16,469 nucleotides of DNA from the NCBI GenBank assembly GCA_030018575.1, contig JASEIA010000029.1:1-16469 (forward strand). The letters run 5' to 3'. Below the pieces are notes generated by a model, which saw nothing but the letters and a program-made list of their open reading frames with translations, ran no database searches and was not told where the DNA came from. This document shows, one piece after another, positions 1 through 6,853 of the stretch. The DNA is from Nanobdellota archaeon (lineage in GTDB: Archaea; Nanobdellota; Nanobdellia; SCGC-AAA011-G17; GW2011-AR17). Within the stretch, counting starts at the first letter, position 1. Each line of letters opens with the position of its first letter. The position numbers and the translations under genes are program-made.

Positions 1-7
1 TTATCTG

Positions 8-610
8 ATGGATAATTCGGTTCAAAATGTCATATATCCCACAGAATTATCCATAAATCAGAAAAGCAGGAATTATAAGATGAGCATATTCACAAGCTAT
101 GAAAGAGAAGTTAAGATTATACGCTCTCTTATTCAAGATTTGTTTTGCTACAGAGCAGGGATTTACAAAAGGAATAAGCAAGGATATAATAAGAAAAATA
201 GTTATGACATCTATGTATGCTCAAAACCAATAGTGGAATTTTTAAGCCAAACACTAGGCATTCCCACAGGAAATAAGTCTTATTCAGTAAGAGCCCCAAA
301 AATATTCTTTGAAGCCCCTGTCGAAGACATTTCTAGCTTTATTCGGGGCGTTATTGACGGAGATGGTTGCATTAAAAGCAATAAAAGTGTGCATATATAT
401 TCGGGTTCGCCTTTATTTTTGTCCGATATGAAATTGCTATTAGAAAAAGTAGGGGCAGAAATAAGCAGCATAAAACAATTGCCAACAGCGTGGGAATTAA
501 CTATTTATCGAAAAAATAGCCTTAATTTACTGTATAATAGGTTATATCCAATTGGCTGCCCACATTATCCACGAAAAAAGGCAGCTTGGGAAACCAATAT
601 CTTTAAATAG
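8..610 (+). CDS. LAGLIDADG homing endonuclease-like protein, possibly 5'-incomplete
   Basis: The second half carries a clear LAGLIDADG helix, FIRGVIDGDGCIK at about residues 112-124, followed by the usual strand with a serine-glycine turn (IYSGSPLFLSDMKLLLEKVG). The early segment ELSINQKSRNYK resembles the strand that follows the first LAGLIDADG helix in two-motif enzymes. Such proteins cut a specific DNA site and spread introns or inteins, and some act as RNA maturases. The first catalytic helix is not in this frame. The reading frame is open to the window edge, so the ATG at 8 may not be the true start. Just before it another frame reads LSDG and then a stop, which could be the end of the missing first motif. 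The gene is AT-richer than the peptidase and kinase genes that follow. It lies 36 nt upstream of an intron-containing tRNA gene. The family is fairly sure; activity and intactness are not. Confidence 0.75.
   Translation: MDNSVQNVIYPTELSINQKSRNYKMSIFTSYEREVKIIRSLIQDLFCYRAGIYKRNKQGYNKKNSYDIYVCSKPIVEFLSQTLGIPTGNKSYSVRAPKIFFEAPVEDISSFIRGVIDGDGCIKSNKSVHIYSGSPLFLSDMKLLLEKVGAEISSIKQLPTAWELTIYRKNSLNLLYNRLYPIGCPHYPRKKAAWETNIFK
602..609 (+). promoter_or_regulatory. Possible TATA box for tRNA-Tyr
   Basis: TTTAAATA lies about 40 nt before the mature tRNA 5' end. An archaeal start site about 26 nt downstream would leave a short 5' leader for RNase P to remove. It overlaps the last codons of the endonuclease gene. 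Position and composition are the only evidence. Confidence 0.3.
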
Positions 611-660
611 CTGTTAGTTATCTAAAATGTGAATCCCGTTATCCTCCCGCCTTAGCTCAG

Positions 661-685
661 ATATCCTGTAAAACGGATAGAGCAA
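661..685 (+). other. tRNA-Tyr intron 1, in the D loop (25 nt)
   Basis: Removing these bases joins GCTCAG to TGGTGGAGC and gives a normal 7-nt D loop. The precursor can form the archaeal splicing motif: a 4-bp helix GCTC (655-658) with GAGC (680-683), a 3-nt bulge AGA (659-661) and a 3-nt bulge AAT (684-686). Cutting after the second base of each bulge gives exactly 661-685. The intron tip folds as TATCC/GGATA (662-666, 675-679). The outer helix is missing, so this would be a relaxed motif. Confidence 0.75.
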
Positions 686-705
686 TGGTGGAGCACACGG
701 CTGTA

Positions 706-756
706 GAAAACGTGCGACAAGGCAATGATTGCCATGGATGAATCACGTTCAGCCGA
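706..756 (+). other. tRNA-Tyr intron 2, in the anticodon loop (51 nt)
   Basis: The anticodon stem halves are separated by 51 extra nt. GGCTG (699-703) pairs with CAGCC (750-754). An inner helix AACGTG/CACGTT (709-714, 744-749) and a terminal hairpin GGCAA/TTGCC (721-725, 729-733) fold the intron. Bulge TAG (704-706) and bulge GAA (755-757), each cut after its second base, give 706-756, between positions 36 and 37. The flanks also allow 707-757 or 708-758; the last would give the common loop CTGTAGA. The length is firm, the exact ends are not. Confidence 0.8.
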
Positions 757-779
757 ACCCGTGAGGTCGCCGGTTCGAG

Positions 780-796
780 TCCGGCAGGCGGGATTT
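780..796. repeat. Direct repeat copy 1 (tRNA 3' end)
   Basis: TCCGGCAGGCGGGATTT covers the end of the T arm, the acceptor strand and three bases downstream. It matches 3304-3320 at 16 of 17 positions, and the T-rich tract that follows is also similar. The pair brackets the M64 peptidase gene and resembles a tRNA-derived attachment site with its displaced copy. No integrase is present in the window. Confidence 0.6.
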
Positions 797-810
797 ATTT
801 TATTCTATTT
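794..810 (+). terminator. T-rich terminator after tRNA-Tyr
   Basis: Runs of T (ATTTATTTTATTCTATTT) begin immediately after the tRNA 3' end. Archaeal RNA polymerase terminates on T-rich tracts without needing a hairpin. Confidence 0.4.
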
Positions 811-825
811 GTAAGCTTATAAATA

Positions 826-3249
826 TTAGCTGTACTCGTTCAGCTTTTCCTGCAATACCTTCTGGGACACTTCATTAAACTCTTTTCCTGCTTCAAGCGG
901 TCCTTTTATGTGGTCAGCTTCATGCATCAATGAATTCGTGCTCGGCTTGAGATAATTTTGGCATGCGCCGCCGATGTTTCTACACTGCCCGCCGCAGCCT
1001 CTGTAAGGCCTTCCTTGTTCGCCTCTTGCCTCTCTTAAGATATGCCTTGCCCCGCTTCTGCCTATGAATCTTGTCCATACATCCTCTGCTTCGCTTTCTT
1101 CAACGCAGTTTGGCGCTTCGTAAAAGAAAAGCGTTCCAATACCTACATACTCGTCTGCAAGATTTCCGAAACTGTGACCGAACTCGTGCAAAAATATGCG
1201 CCCTTCCTTTCCTGCTCCGACAAGCCCCTGAGCCGCCGGCAGGGAAAAGAATATGTTTCCGCCCATAGCGTCTGCGTGTGACGTGAAGCTTTGCGATGAC
1301 ACAATAATTATTTCATCAGCTATCGGGCACTTTTTTATCATTTCATTCATGTATTGCGTCGCCATAACAGGATTTGCAGTTGGATTTACAGGCATTTTCT
1401 CTTTTGAAAGGGACAATATACTTAATTTACCTATGTTATTGCTAAATGGCTTTACATTAAATAGCCCAAGATCGTTCGGCATAAGAAACTTGCTGTTCAG
1501 GAACTCATTGAACTCCGCCTTTCTTGCCCCTGTAATATCGTTTACAAAGAGAATATTTAGTTTAGCAGCGTCTGCACCGCCTGTTATTTCTTCGCATGTG
1601 CTTTCAGTCACGCAATGCCCTTCAATGCATCTTGAATCTACGCCGCAATCAGCCTCATTCCTGCATCTTATTCCCCTTCTCGACTCTTCAGTAAAACCAT
1701 ACCATTGCGTTGTAGGCTCGTCGCATGGCATGTCGTCATGACAGCCTTCGCACACCTTAACGAAGCACGCCCTTGTTGAAAGCGCGCACCATATTCTCTC
1801 GCAAATATCGCCTGCAGAAGAGCGCATCTTGAATACCCATGCCCTGAAATTAACGCCGAAGTCAAAAATATGCCCCTCTCCCATCATTGCAACTTGGATG
1901 TCATTTGCATAGAACGCTATCCTGTTGCCTACGCCTGCTCTTTCGAGCACAATAGCGCCCCGCTTATCCCCGGTTTCTTCAAACTTTTCAATGTTCAGAT
2001 TGCTATATGTGTGGCTTGAAGGCAATGTTATAATTAGATTAAAGGGGTATGTGCTTTCGTCTCCAAATGCAGAGTTTCTGTATGAGCGCGGCTTAAAGTA
2101 AAGCTTTCCGCTTAATGGGTCTATATAGCCGCAGCCCTTGTCCCCAAGGAAGGGGTGGCGCTGGAGAGATGCCGGACCTTGTGCAGAGCGGACATTAATG
2201 CTTGAGCATATCTTATACACGCCTTCGTCTTTAGGCACTAAAAGCACTCCGCTCACAAGCCGAAGAAGGTCATGTCCGCCTAATTCTATGGTTATTCCTC
2301 TGGAAGAAAGAGGGCTTGCCTCTGTGTTTTTTGAAAAAATGACATAATTGGCACCTGTTTCTGGAACGACTTTTGCATTATCTGCTGTAATAATGTAGTA
2401 AGAATCTGCATCTTCTGTAACACCGGGGTGTGTCTGGTGCTCCAGCCTCACACTCTCGCCTTTTGAAGAAACCCCCAGTTTCCCAAACCTGCTGTCTTCT
2501 CCTGCGATTGCAGTTATCATTAATGTTTCGTAATTGCGGTGTTTTTCCGCGAACAACCGCGAATAGCTGTATGCAGAGCTGCCGCTCTGGAACGTGTCCA
2601 TCTCGCTATTATTAGTCACTACAATCTTATCAAGGTTTTTCAGCGGTGTTAAGTACCTTTCTTCTATGTTTGGCCCCCTGCCGGCTGCAACACTGCTTCT
2701 GTATTCGCTGAATTTTGACCTGTGCACTGCAACGCCTTCTCCGCTCATATTAAGGTATGCACCATCCATGGAAACAACAGCCCGCATCCTGCATTCTTCC
2801 TTACATGCGAATGAATATTCCCTATTTCTGTATCTTGCATCATCAAGCAAAAAGCCAAGCTTAGGGAACTCGCTTGCGTCAATGCGGAACAGGGCTCCAG
2901 TTATGTTTGTATATAGCCCCTCTGCTGAAACAAACTTTGCATCCTCATTGCTTTCTTCAATCCTGCTTGCCTTCAGCTGTTTCCCGCCTGATTCAGAAGG
3001 GGTTATCAGCCCGGACAAGTAGCCAATAATCTTGCTTCTTGCTCCCCTTTGTATTGCAGGCGCATATTTTATTGCAAGCACTCCGTCAATCTCTTCCACA
3101 TCAAAGAGTTCTTTTACTATATTTGGATTGTAGATGGCAGTTCCCCTTGCGCCTGTTATTTTCTTATACCCCTCAGGCAGCTCCTGCGCAAACGCCAGAG
3201 ACGCAAGGATAATCAAGGCTATAGCAATCAGCATTACTCTTTTCAGCAT
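826..3249 (-). CDS. Secreted M64-type (IgA peptidase-like) zinc metallopeptidase
   Basis: An 807-residue protein with a typical signal peptide (LKRVMLIAIALIILASLAFA, residues 2-21). The C-terminal part carries HEFGHSFGNLADEY at 688-701, matching HExxHxxGxxxDE of the M64 family: H688 and H692 bind zinc and E689 is catalytic. The domain begins near 560 (LNILFVND). Ahead of it, residues 483-552 form a cysteine-rich segment of about eleven Cys, including RNEADCGVDSRCIEGHC, probably disulfide-bonded outside the cell. The first 480 residues are not recognised. No C-terminal membrane anchor is evident, so the protein is probably released or held by other means. It has its own TATA box 26 nt upstream of the ATG, so the mRNA should be leaderless. 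The catalytic domain is sure; the substrate is unknown, and IgA is only the family's historical name. Confidence 0.88.
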   Translation of the reverse strand: MLKRVMLIAIALIILASLAFAQELPEGYKKITGARGTAIYNPNIVKELFDVEEIDGVLAIKYAPAIQRGARSKIIGYLSGLITPSESGGKQLKASRIEESNEDAKFVSAEGLYTNITGALFRIDASEFPKLGFLLDDARYRNREYSFACKEECRMRAVVSMDGAYLNMSGEGVAVHRSKFSEYRSSVAAGRGPNIEERYLTPLKNLDKIVVTNNSEMDTFQSGSSAYSYSRLFAEKHRNYETLMITAIAGEDSRFGKLGVSSKGESVRLEHQTHPGVTEDADSYYIITADNAKVVPETGANYVIFSKNTEASPLSSRGITIELGGHDLLRLVSGVLLVPKDEGVYKICSSINVRSAQGPASLQRHPFLGDKGCGYIDPLSGKLYFKPRSYRNSAFGDESTYPFNLIITLPSSHTYSNLNIEKFEETGDKRGAIVLERAGVGNRIAFYANDIQVAMMGEGHIFDFGVNFRAWVFKMRSSAGDICERIWCALSTRACFVKVCEGCHDDMPCDEPTTQWYGFTEESRRGIRCRNEADCGVDSRCIEGHCVTESTCEEITGGADAAKLNILFVNDITGARKAEFNEFLNSKFLMPNDLGLFNVKPFSNNIGKLSILSLSKEKMPVNPTANPVMATQYMNEMIKKCPIADEIIIVSSQSFTSHADAMGGNIFFSLPAAQGLVGAGKEGRIFLHEFGHSFGNLADEYVGIGTLFFYEAPNCVEESEAEDVWTRFIGRSGARHILREARGEQGRPYRGCGGQCRNIGGACQNYLKPSTNSLMHEADHIKGPLEAGKEFNEVSQKVLQEKLNEYS

Positions 3250-3270
3250 GAGAATAAAGAGTAAATATAG

Positions 3271-3280
3271 TTTTATAAAC
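3271..3280 (-). promoter_or_regulatory. TATA box of the M64 peptidase gene
   Basis: On the minus strand this reads GTTTATAAAA, centred 26 nt before the ATG at 3249. That spacing puts the transcript start at the start codon. Confidence 0.65.
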
Positions 3281-3303
3281 TTATCCTTAACTACGGCTTC
3301 ATT

Positions 3304-3320
3304 TCCGGCAGACGGGATTT
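3304..3320. repeat. Direct repeat copy 2 of the tRNA-Tyr 3' end
   Basis: TCCGGCAGACGGGATTT differs from 780-796 at one base, followed by CTTTTTTTCT against ATTTTATTCT. No other tRNA part is found next to it, so it is a fragment, not a second tRNA gene. It lies between the peptidase promoter and the 3' end of the kinase gene. Confidence 0.6.
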
Positions 3321-3329
3321 CTTTTTTTC

Positions 3330-4286
3330 TTAAATCAATTCTTCAATGTTAGAAATCTTATATGGCAGTCTTGCTGACTCAACTTCAACAATCTTCGAAG
3401 CATAAAAAGCCCCAATCTGCAATGACTTCCTGATGCTGCATCCTTTTGCAATGCCGTACAGGAAGCCGGCAGCAGAAGCATCCCCTGCGCCATTGGTATT
3501 CTTCACTTCAGAAACAGAGTAAGCAGCGCAAATCCCGCTTCCTTCACTGCCCCTTGCCATTGCGCCTTTTGAGCCCATCTTGACAACAGCAGCCATCCTG
3601 TCAGAGGCAAGCCTGTCCAATGCAAGATAAGGGTTATCAGCGCCTGTATATGCCATTGCCTCCTCCTCGTTCGCAAACACAATGCCAACATAATTTTCAA
3701 GCAGGCGCCTTATCTTTCTCCTGTGCCTTTGTATTGAAGTGACAGAAGCCAAATCAAAGCTTACCTTCACTTTATTCTTTTTTGCTATCTTCATTGCCCT
3801 CTTCACTGTCCAGTACATTGAATCCAATGCATAAGCTGTTGTGTGAAAGAAATCAGACATTTCAATATCCTCTGAATCAAACTGCCATGGACATAATGAG
3901 GATGACTTGCCCATGTTCATTGCAAATGTCCTTTCCCTGTCAGGCGTGATCAGAGTCAGGCACTTGCCTGTCGGGCCTCTTTTTGTTTCAAGATAAGGAA
4001 TTACCCCTGCTTTCTGCAGCTCTTCTGCATAATACGCTCCTGCCTCGTCATTGCCTATTGAGCCGATGAACGCTGATTCCAAGCCAAGATTTGCAAAGCC
4101 GTGGCAGACATTTGCAGCAGAGCCGCCGGGGCTTCTTGAAGCGTTCAATACTTCCTCAAAAAATCTCATTTGCTCTGCGCCTATTGAATTAAACCGCCCC
4201 TTTTGCAGGTTATGAACTGCTATAAAATCGTCCTTAACTTCTGCCGTGTAATCCACAGGCGTATTCTCAAGCGCTGTAAGCCTCAT
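3330..4286 (-). CDS. PfkB-family sugar or nucleoside kinase
   Basis: A 318-residue member of the ribokinase/PfkB family. The substrate-side glycine pair is in SPGGSAANV (52-60), and the C-terminal signature NTNGAGDASAAGF (263-275) holds the anion hole GAGD with catalytic base D269. NEEEA (206-210) is the family's nucleotide-side motif. The N-terminus (NTPVDYTAEVKDDFIAVHNLQKG) aligns best with the adenosine-kinase branch, where GNAxVD is usual; here the position before the Asn is Glu, not Gly. It would phosphorylate a sugar or nucleoside with ATP in the cytoplasm; the exact substrate cannot be read from sequence. The start is supported by GAGGG four bases before the ATG. It follows the lipoprotein gene by 12 nt and is probably transcribed with it. 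Confidence 0.88.
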   Translation of the reverse strand: MRLTALENTPVDYTAEVKDDFIAVHNLQKGRFNSIGAEQMRFFEEVLNASRSPGGSAANVCHGFANLGLESAFIGSIGNDEAGAYYAEELQKAGVIPYLETKRGPTGKCLTLITPDRERTFAMNMGKSSSLCPWQFDSEDIEMSDFFHTTAYALDSMYWTVKRAMKIAKKNKVKVSFDLASVTSIQRHRRKIRRLLENYVGIVFANEEEAMAYTGADNPYLALDRLASDRMAAVVKMGSKGAMARGSEGSGICAAYSVSEVKNTNGAGDASAAGFLYGIAKGCSIRKSLQIGAFYASKIVEVESARLPYKISNIEELI

Positions 4287-4298
4287 TGCGCCCTCTTC

Positions 4299-4568
4299 TT
4301 ACTGCTCATACCTTCTCGCTGTCCAATCAGGAAGATTTACGAATTTGGTGTAAATGGTTAATACGTTATTATCATCCCTGCAGTATATGCGCTCTATATC
4401 TTGGTTGACGAATTCGTGCTTTTCAAGAGTTTTGCAGCCCCCGGGTATTTTGATTACCTGGCCCCCCTGCGGCGGCGGTTCTATCTTGAAAGTCTGCTCC
4501 TCTTCCTTCTCCTTGCACCCAATAGCTATTGCTGCAAGCCCTGCCAATAAAAGCGGTTTTAGTTTCAT
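4299..4568 (-). CDS. Small predicted lipoprotein, function unknown
   Basis: An 89-residue protein starting with MKLKPLLLAGLAAIAIGCKEKEEE: positive residues, a hydrophobic stretch, then Cys18 in a lipobox-like context (AIGC). It is therefore probably lipid-anchored on the outer face of the membrane. The mature part is short, begins with a charged KEKEEE stretch and a Pro/Gly segment (PPPQGGQ), and has two further Cys that could pair. No known domain is recognised. A strong Shine-Dalgarno-like GGGGGT sits eight bases before the ATG, with a TATA box 48 nt upstream, so unlike most genes here it has a short 5' leader. It probably heads an operon with the kinase. Confidence 0.75.
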   Translation of the reverse strand: MKLKPLLLAGLAAIAIGCKEKEEEQTFKIEPPPQGGQVIKIPGGCKTLEKHEFVNQDIERIYCRDDNNVLTIYTKFVNLPDWTARRYEQ

Positions 4569-4612
4569 GGTATTACCCCCTATACGAATAATGGAAGAAA
4601 TCCATTGGTGGC

Positions 4613-4620
4613 TTATAAAT
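4613..4620 (-). promoter_or_regulatory. TATA box of the lipoprotein-kinase operon
   Basis: Reads TTTATAAG on the minus strand, centred about 48 nt before the lipoprotein ATG. A start about 26 nt downstream leaves a leader of roughly 22 nt containing the GGGGGT ribosome-binding site. Confidence 0.55.
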
Positions 4621-4677
4621 GTTTTGCAATTTTCAATGGAAACAAGGCAAGCAACGAAATAAAAGCCGCCTTTTTTC

Positions 4678-5016
4678 CTACATCAGCTTTAATTTTCCTG
4701 TTAATTCGTCTATCTTCTCATCCTCATCAGGGCCTATTGCAAGGCAGGTTGTTGTCGGCTCATTAAAGAAAGTCCTTGCAGCGTCTGTGATTAATGCGCT
4801 TTTCATTCCCGAATCCTCAGCAATCTGCTTGTACTTGAAAAGTTCTTTTAATCCTGATACCTTAAGCGCAATCTTTGTCATGCCTTCTGAGCGCCATTTG
4901 GAAACAAGCTTCTTGTCAGATTTTAAAACAGCCTCAACAGAAGCGTGCGCAGCTTGCACAGCCATCTTTCCTTTGTCCATCTTCAGGTCTTCCCTGATAA
5001 GGATAGCTTGTTTCAT
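4678..5016 (-). CDS. pth2: Peptidyl-tRNA hydrolase, Pth2 type
   Basis: A 112-residue protein, the full usual length of archaeal Pth2. It releases peptides from peptidyl-tRNA that drops off stalled ribosomes, so the tRNA can be reused. Family signatures visible are KMDKGKMAVQAAHASVEA (residues 12-29, with the conserved lysines and H24), SGLKELFKYKQIAEDSGMKSALITDAART, and the C-terminal TTTCLAIGPDEDEKIDELTGKLKL. Two usually conserved spots vary (DAGRT is DAART, and the following Gln is Phe). The start is fixed by homology and by a TATA box about 27 nt upstream. The gene is divergent from the ABC exporter and appears to share that TATA box with it. Confidence 0.95.
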   Translation of the reverse strand: MKQAILIREDLKMDKGKMAVQAAHASVEAVLKSDKKLVSKWRSEGMTKIALKVSGLKELFKYKQIAEDSGMKSALITDAARTFFNEPTTTCLAIGPDEDEKIDELTGKLKLM

Positions 5017-5037
5017 GGCAAATAAGAAGTTGTAAAG

Positions 5038-5047
5038 ATATTTAAAG
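5038..5047. promoter_or_regulatory. Shared, near-palindromic TATA box for pth2 and the ABC exporter
   Basis: ATATTTAAAG contains the palindrome TTTAAA (5041-5046). Its centre is about 27 nt from the pth2 ATG on the minus strand and about 26 nt from the exporter ATG on the plus strand. No second TATA-like box fits either gene in the 52-nt gap. One box therefore seems to serve two divergent leaderless transcripts. Confidence 0.65.
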
Positions 5048-5068
5048 CAATCTGCTCATTGAAAATAT

Positions 5069-6853
5069 ATGAAAAACAAGCACGGCGAGAAGATTGAATT
5101 CATGTTCAACCTCAGGGAATACTGGAGGCTGATGAAGAAGTACAAGGGCAGGATAGCCTTATTGCTCGCATTCAGCCTTGCAATAGAAGCCAGCTATGTC
5201 ACGGAAAGGTACCTTTTCAAGATAATTACCGACAATGGCGCTGCATTTGCCGGAAAAGAGATTTTGGCTAATGCGCTCGTGCAGGCGCTTTTGGCGGTTG
5301 CAGTTGTATTCATCTTGCTTGTTGCAGTAAGAACTGTTTCAAAGTGGTTTTTCATCCATTTCATAAACAGCATAGAGAACAGCGCCATTACTGACCTCAA
5401 GAGGCATTACTTCAACCACATTATTCAGCTTTCCCACAGCTTCCATTCCTCGCACAGGACAGGCTCCCTGATTTCAAGACTGACAAGGGGCGGCTCTGCT
5501 ATGGAAAGAATGACTGACGTGCTCGGCTTTAATATCACTTCGCTTGTTTTCAATCTCTCAATTGTTGCAGGCTCAATCGCATTTTTTGACATGGCATCTG
5601 CAGTTATTGTCCTGCTTACTACCTTTGCCTTTGTAATATACAGCTATATTCTCCAAAGGAAGGCTGAAGAGCCGAACCTAAAGGCAAATGAAGCAGAGGA
5701 CATTGAGAAAGGAAACATTGCTGACATCTTCTTGAACATTGACTCAATCAAGTATTTTGGCAAGGAAAATATGATAAAGGCAAGATTTGAGAGGCTAAGC
5801 GAAAACACGAAGAGGGCTTACTTAAAGGCGTGGAACATATTCAGGTGGACTGACTCAGGGCAAAGCCTGATTATTGCATCCGGCACATTTCTGCTGCTTT
5901 ACTTTTCCATCACAAAATTCATTCACGGCGAATTAACGCTTGGAACGCTTGTTTTCATTTACACGGCATACGGGAACCTGGCTGGCCCGCTGTACGGCTT
6001 TGTGCACGGAATAAGGAATTTCTACAGGGCGATGGCTGACTTCCAGTCATTGTTCCAGTACTCAAAGATAGAGCCTGAAGTAAAGGACAAGCCAAATGCA
6101 AAAGAGTGCCATATCAGGGAAGGGGAGATAGAGTTTAAGAATGCCTGCTTCAGCTACGGCAAAAGAAAGATATTCAGGTGCTTTACATTGAAAGCGCCAA
6201 AGAACAGGAAAACTGCGCTTGTGGGGCATTCAGGCTCAGGAAAGTCAACATTGGTAAAGATGCTTTACAGGCTGTATGATGTAGGAGAAGGAGCAATCCT
6301 GATTGACGGAAAGGACATCAGGGATTTCAGGCAGGAATCCCTGAGAAGCGAGATGAGCATTGTTCCGCAGGAATGCATATTGTTTGATGATACGATTTAC
6401 CAAAATATCAAGTTTTCAAAGCCGCACGCATCGCACGAAGAAGTGATGAGAGCAATTAAGTTTGCGCAATTGGACAGGTTTGTTGCTTCGCTGCCCTTGA
6501 AAGAGAATACGATTGTAGGAGAAAGAGGCGTAAAGCTTTCAGGCGGGGAAAAGCAAAGGGTTTCTATTGCAAGGGCGATTTTGGCTGACAAGAAGATATT
6601 GGTTTTGGATGAAGCCACTTCCTCTTTGGACTCAGAGACAGAGATGCAGATTCAGATGGCTCTTGCTAAATTAATGGAAGGAAGGACAACGATAATAATT
6701 GCGCACAGATTATCCACCATAATGAAAGCTGACAAGATTGTTGTATTAAGGAAGGGCGAGATAGTGCAGATTGGAAACCATAAGAATCTGATAAGGCAGA
6801 AGGGAGAGTACAGGAAGCTGTGGAACCTGCAGAAAGGAGGGTATATCAGATGA
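5069..6853 (+). CDS. ABC exporter (fused permease and ATPase), MsbA/Atm1-like
   Basis: A 594-residue half-transporter. Residues about 20-325 form a type-1 exporter membrane domain with six hydrophobic segments; SIKYFGKE (226-233) is the coupling-region motif often seen in Atm1-like proteins. The ATPase domain holds Walker A GHSGSGKST (386-394), LSGGEKQR (490-497), Walker B ILVLDE (510-515) and the switch His546 (IIAHRLS). It should act as a homodimer exporting a lipid, peptide or other compound; the substrate is not readable. The start at 5069 is supported by the shared TATA box at the leaderless distance; M12 is an alternative. The stop overlaps the next start codon (ATGA), indicating coupling with the DUF523 gene. 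Confidence 0.93.
   Translation: MKNKHGEKIEFMFNLREYWRLMKKYKGRIALLLAFSLAIEASYVTERYLFKIITDNGAAFAGKEILANALVQALLAVAVVFILLVAVRTVSKWFFIHFINSIENSAITDLKRHYFNHIIQLSHSFHSSHRTGSLISRLTRGGSAMERMTDVLGFNITSLVFNLSIVAGSIAFFDMASAVIVLLTTFAFVIYSYILQRKAEEPNLKANEAEDIEKGNIADIFLNIDSIKYFGKENMIKARFERLSENTKRAYLKAWNIFRWTDSGQSLIIASGTFLLLYFSITKFIHGELTLGTLVFIYTAYGNLAGPLYGFVHGIRNFYRAMADFQSLFQYSKIEPEVKDKPNAKECHIREGEIEFKNACFSYGKRKIFRCFTLKAPKNRKTALVGHSGSGKSTLVKMLYRLYDVGEGAILIDGKDIRDFRQESLRSEMSIVPQECILFDDTIYQNIKFSKPHASHEEVMRAIKFAQLDRFVASLPLKENTIVGERGVKLSGGEKQRVSIARAILADKKILVLDEATSSLDSETEMQIQMALAKLMEGRTTIIIAHRLSTIMKADKIVVLRKGEIVQIGNHKNLIRQKGEYRKLWNLQKGGYIR

Larger units (their letters stand above)
646..793 (+). tRNA. tRNA-Tyr (GTA) with two introns
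   Basis: The acceptor strands CCCGCCT (646-652) and AGGCGGG (786-792) pair perfectly, with discriminator A793. The T arm is GCCGG/CCGGC (769-773, 781-785) around TTCGAGT, the variable loop is AGGTC (764-768), and the anticodon stem is CACGG (696-700) with CCGTG (759-763). The D stem is GCTC (655-658) with GAGC (691-694). The anticodon loop starts CTGTA, giving anticodon GTA (703-705). C1-G72 and A73 are the known identity elements of archaeal tRNA-Tyr. The gene is 148 nt; removing 25 nt from the D loop and 51 nt from the anticodon loop leaves a standard 72-nt tRNA. CCA is not encoded. A second GAGC at 680-683 could also pair with the D stem, but that choice leaves 12 unexplained bases before the anticodon stem. 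Confidence 0.93.

Noticed and set aside
680..683. GAGC at 680-683 as the true 3' strand of the tRNA D stem
   Set aside because: It keeps a large D loop and leaves 12 extra bases before the perfect CACGG/CCGTG anticodon stem. The GAGC at 691-694 gives standard spacing, and the 680-683 copy is better explained as the intron side of the splicing helix.
1253..1741. 162-residue open frame on the plus strand inside the M64 gene
   Set aside because: It is antisense to the cysteine-rich and catalytic part of a clearly conserved peptidase, has no promoter or ribosome-binding site, and no recognisable domain.
2594..3022. 142-residue plus-strand open frame inside the M64 gene
   Set aside because: Antisense shadow of the N-terminal half of the peptidase, without start signals.
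3304..3330. A second tRNA gene at the displaced repeat
   Set aside because: Only the last 14 tRNA bases are present; no T loop, anticodon arm or D arm is found upstream.
4619..5035. 138-residue plus-strand open frame over pth2
   Set aside because: Pth2 on the other strand is full length and well conserved, and this frame has no promoter.
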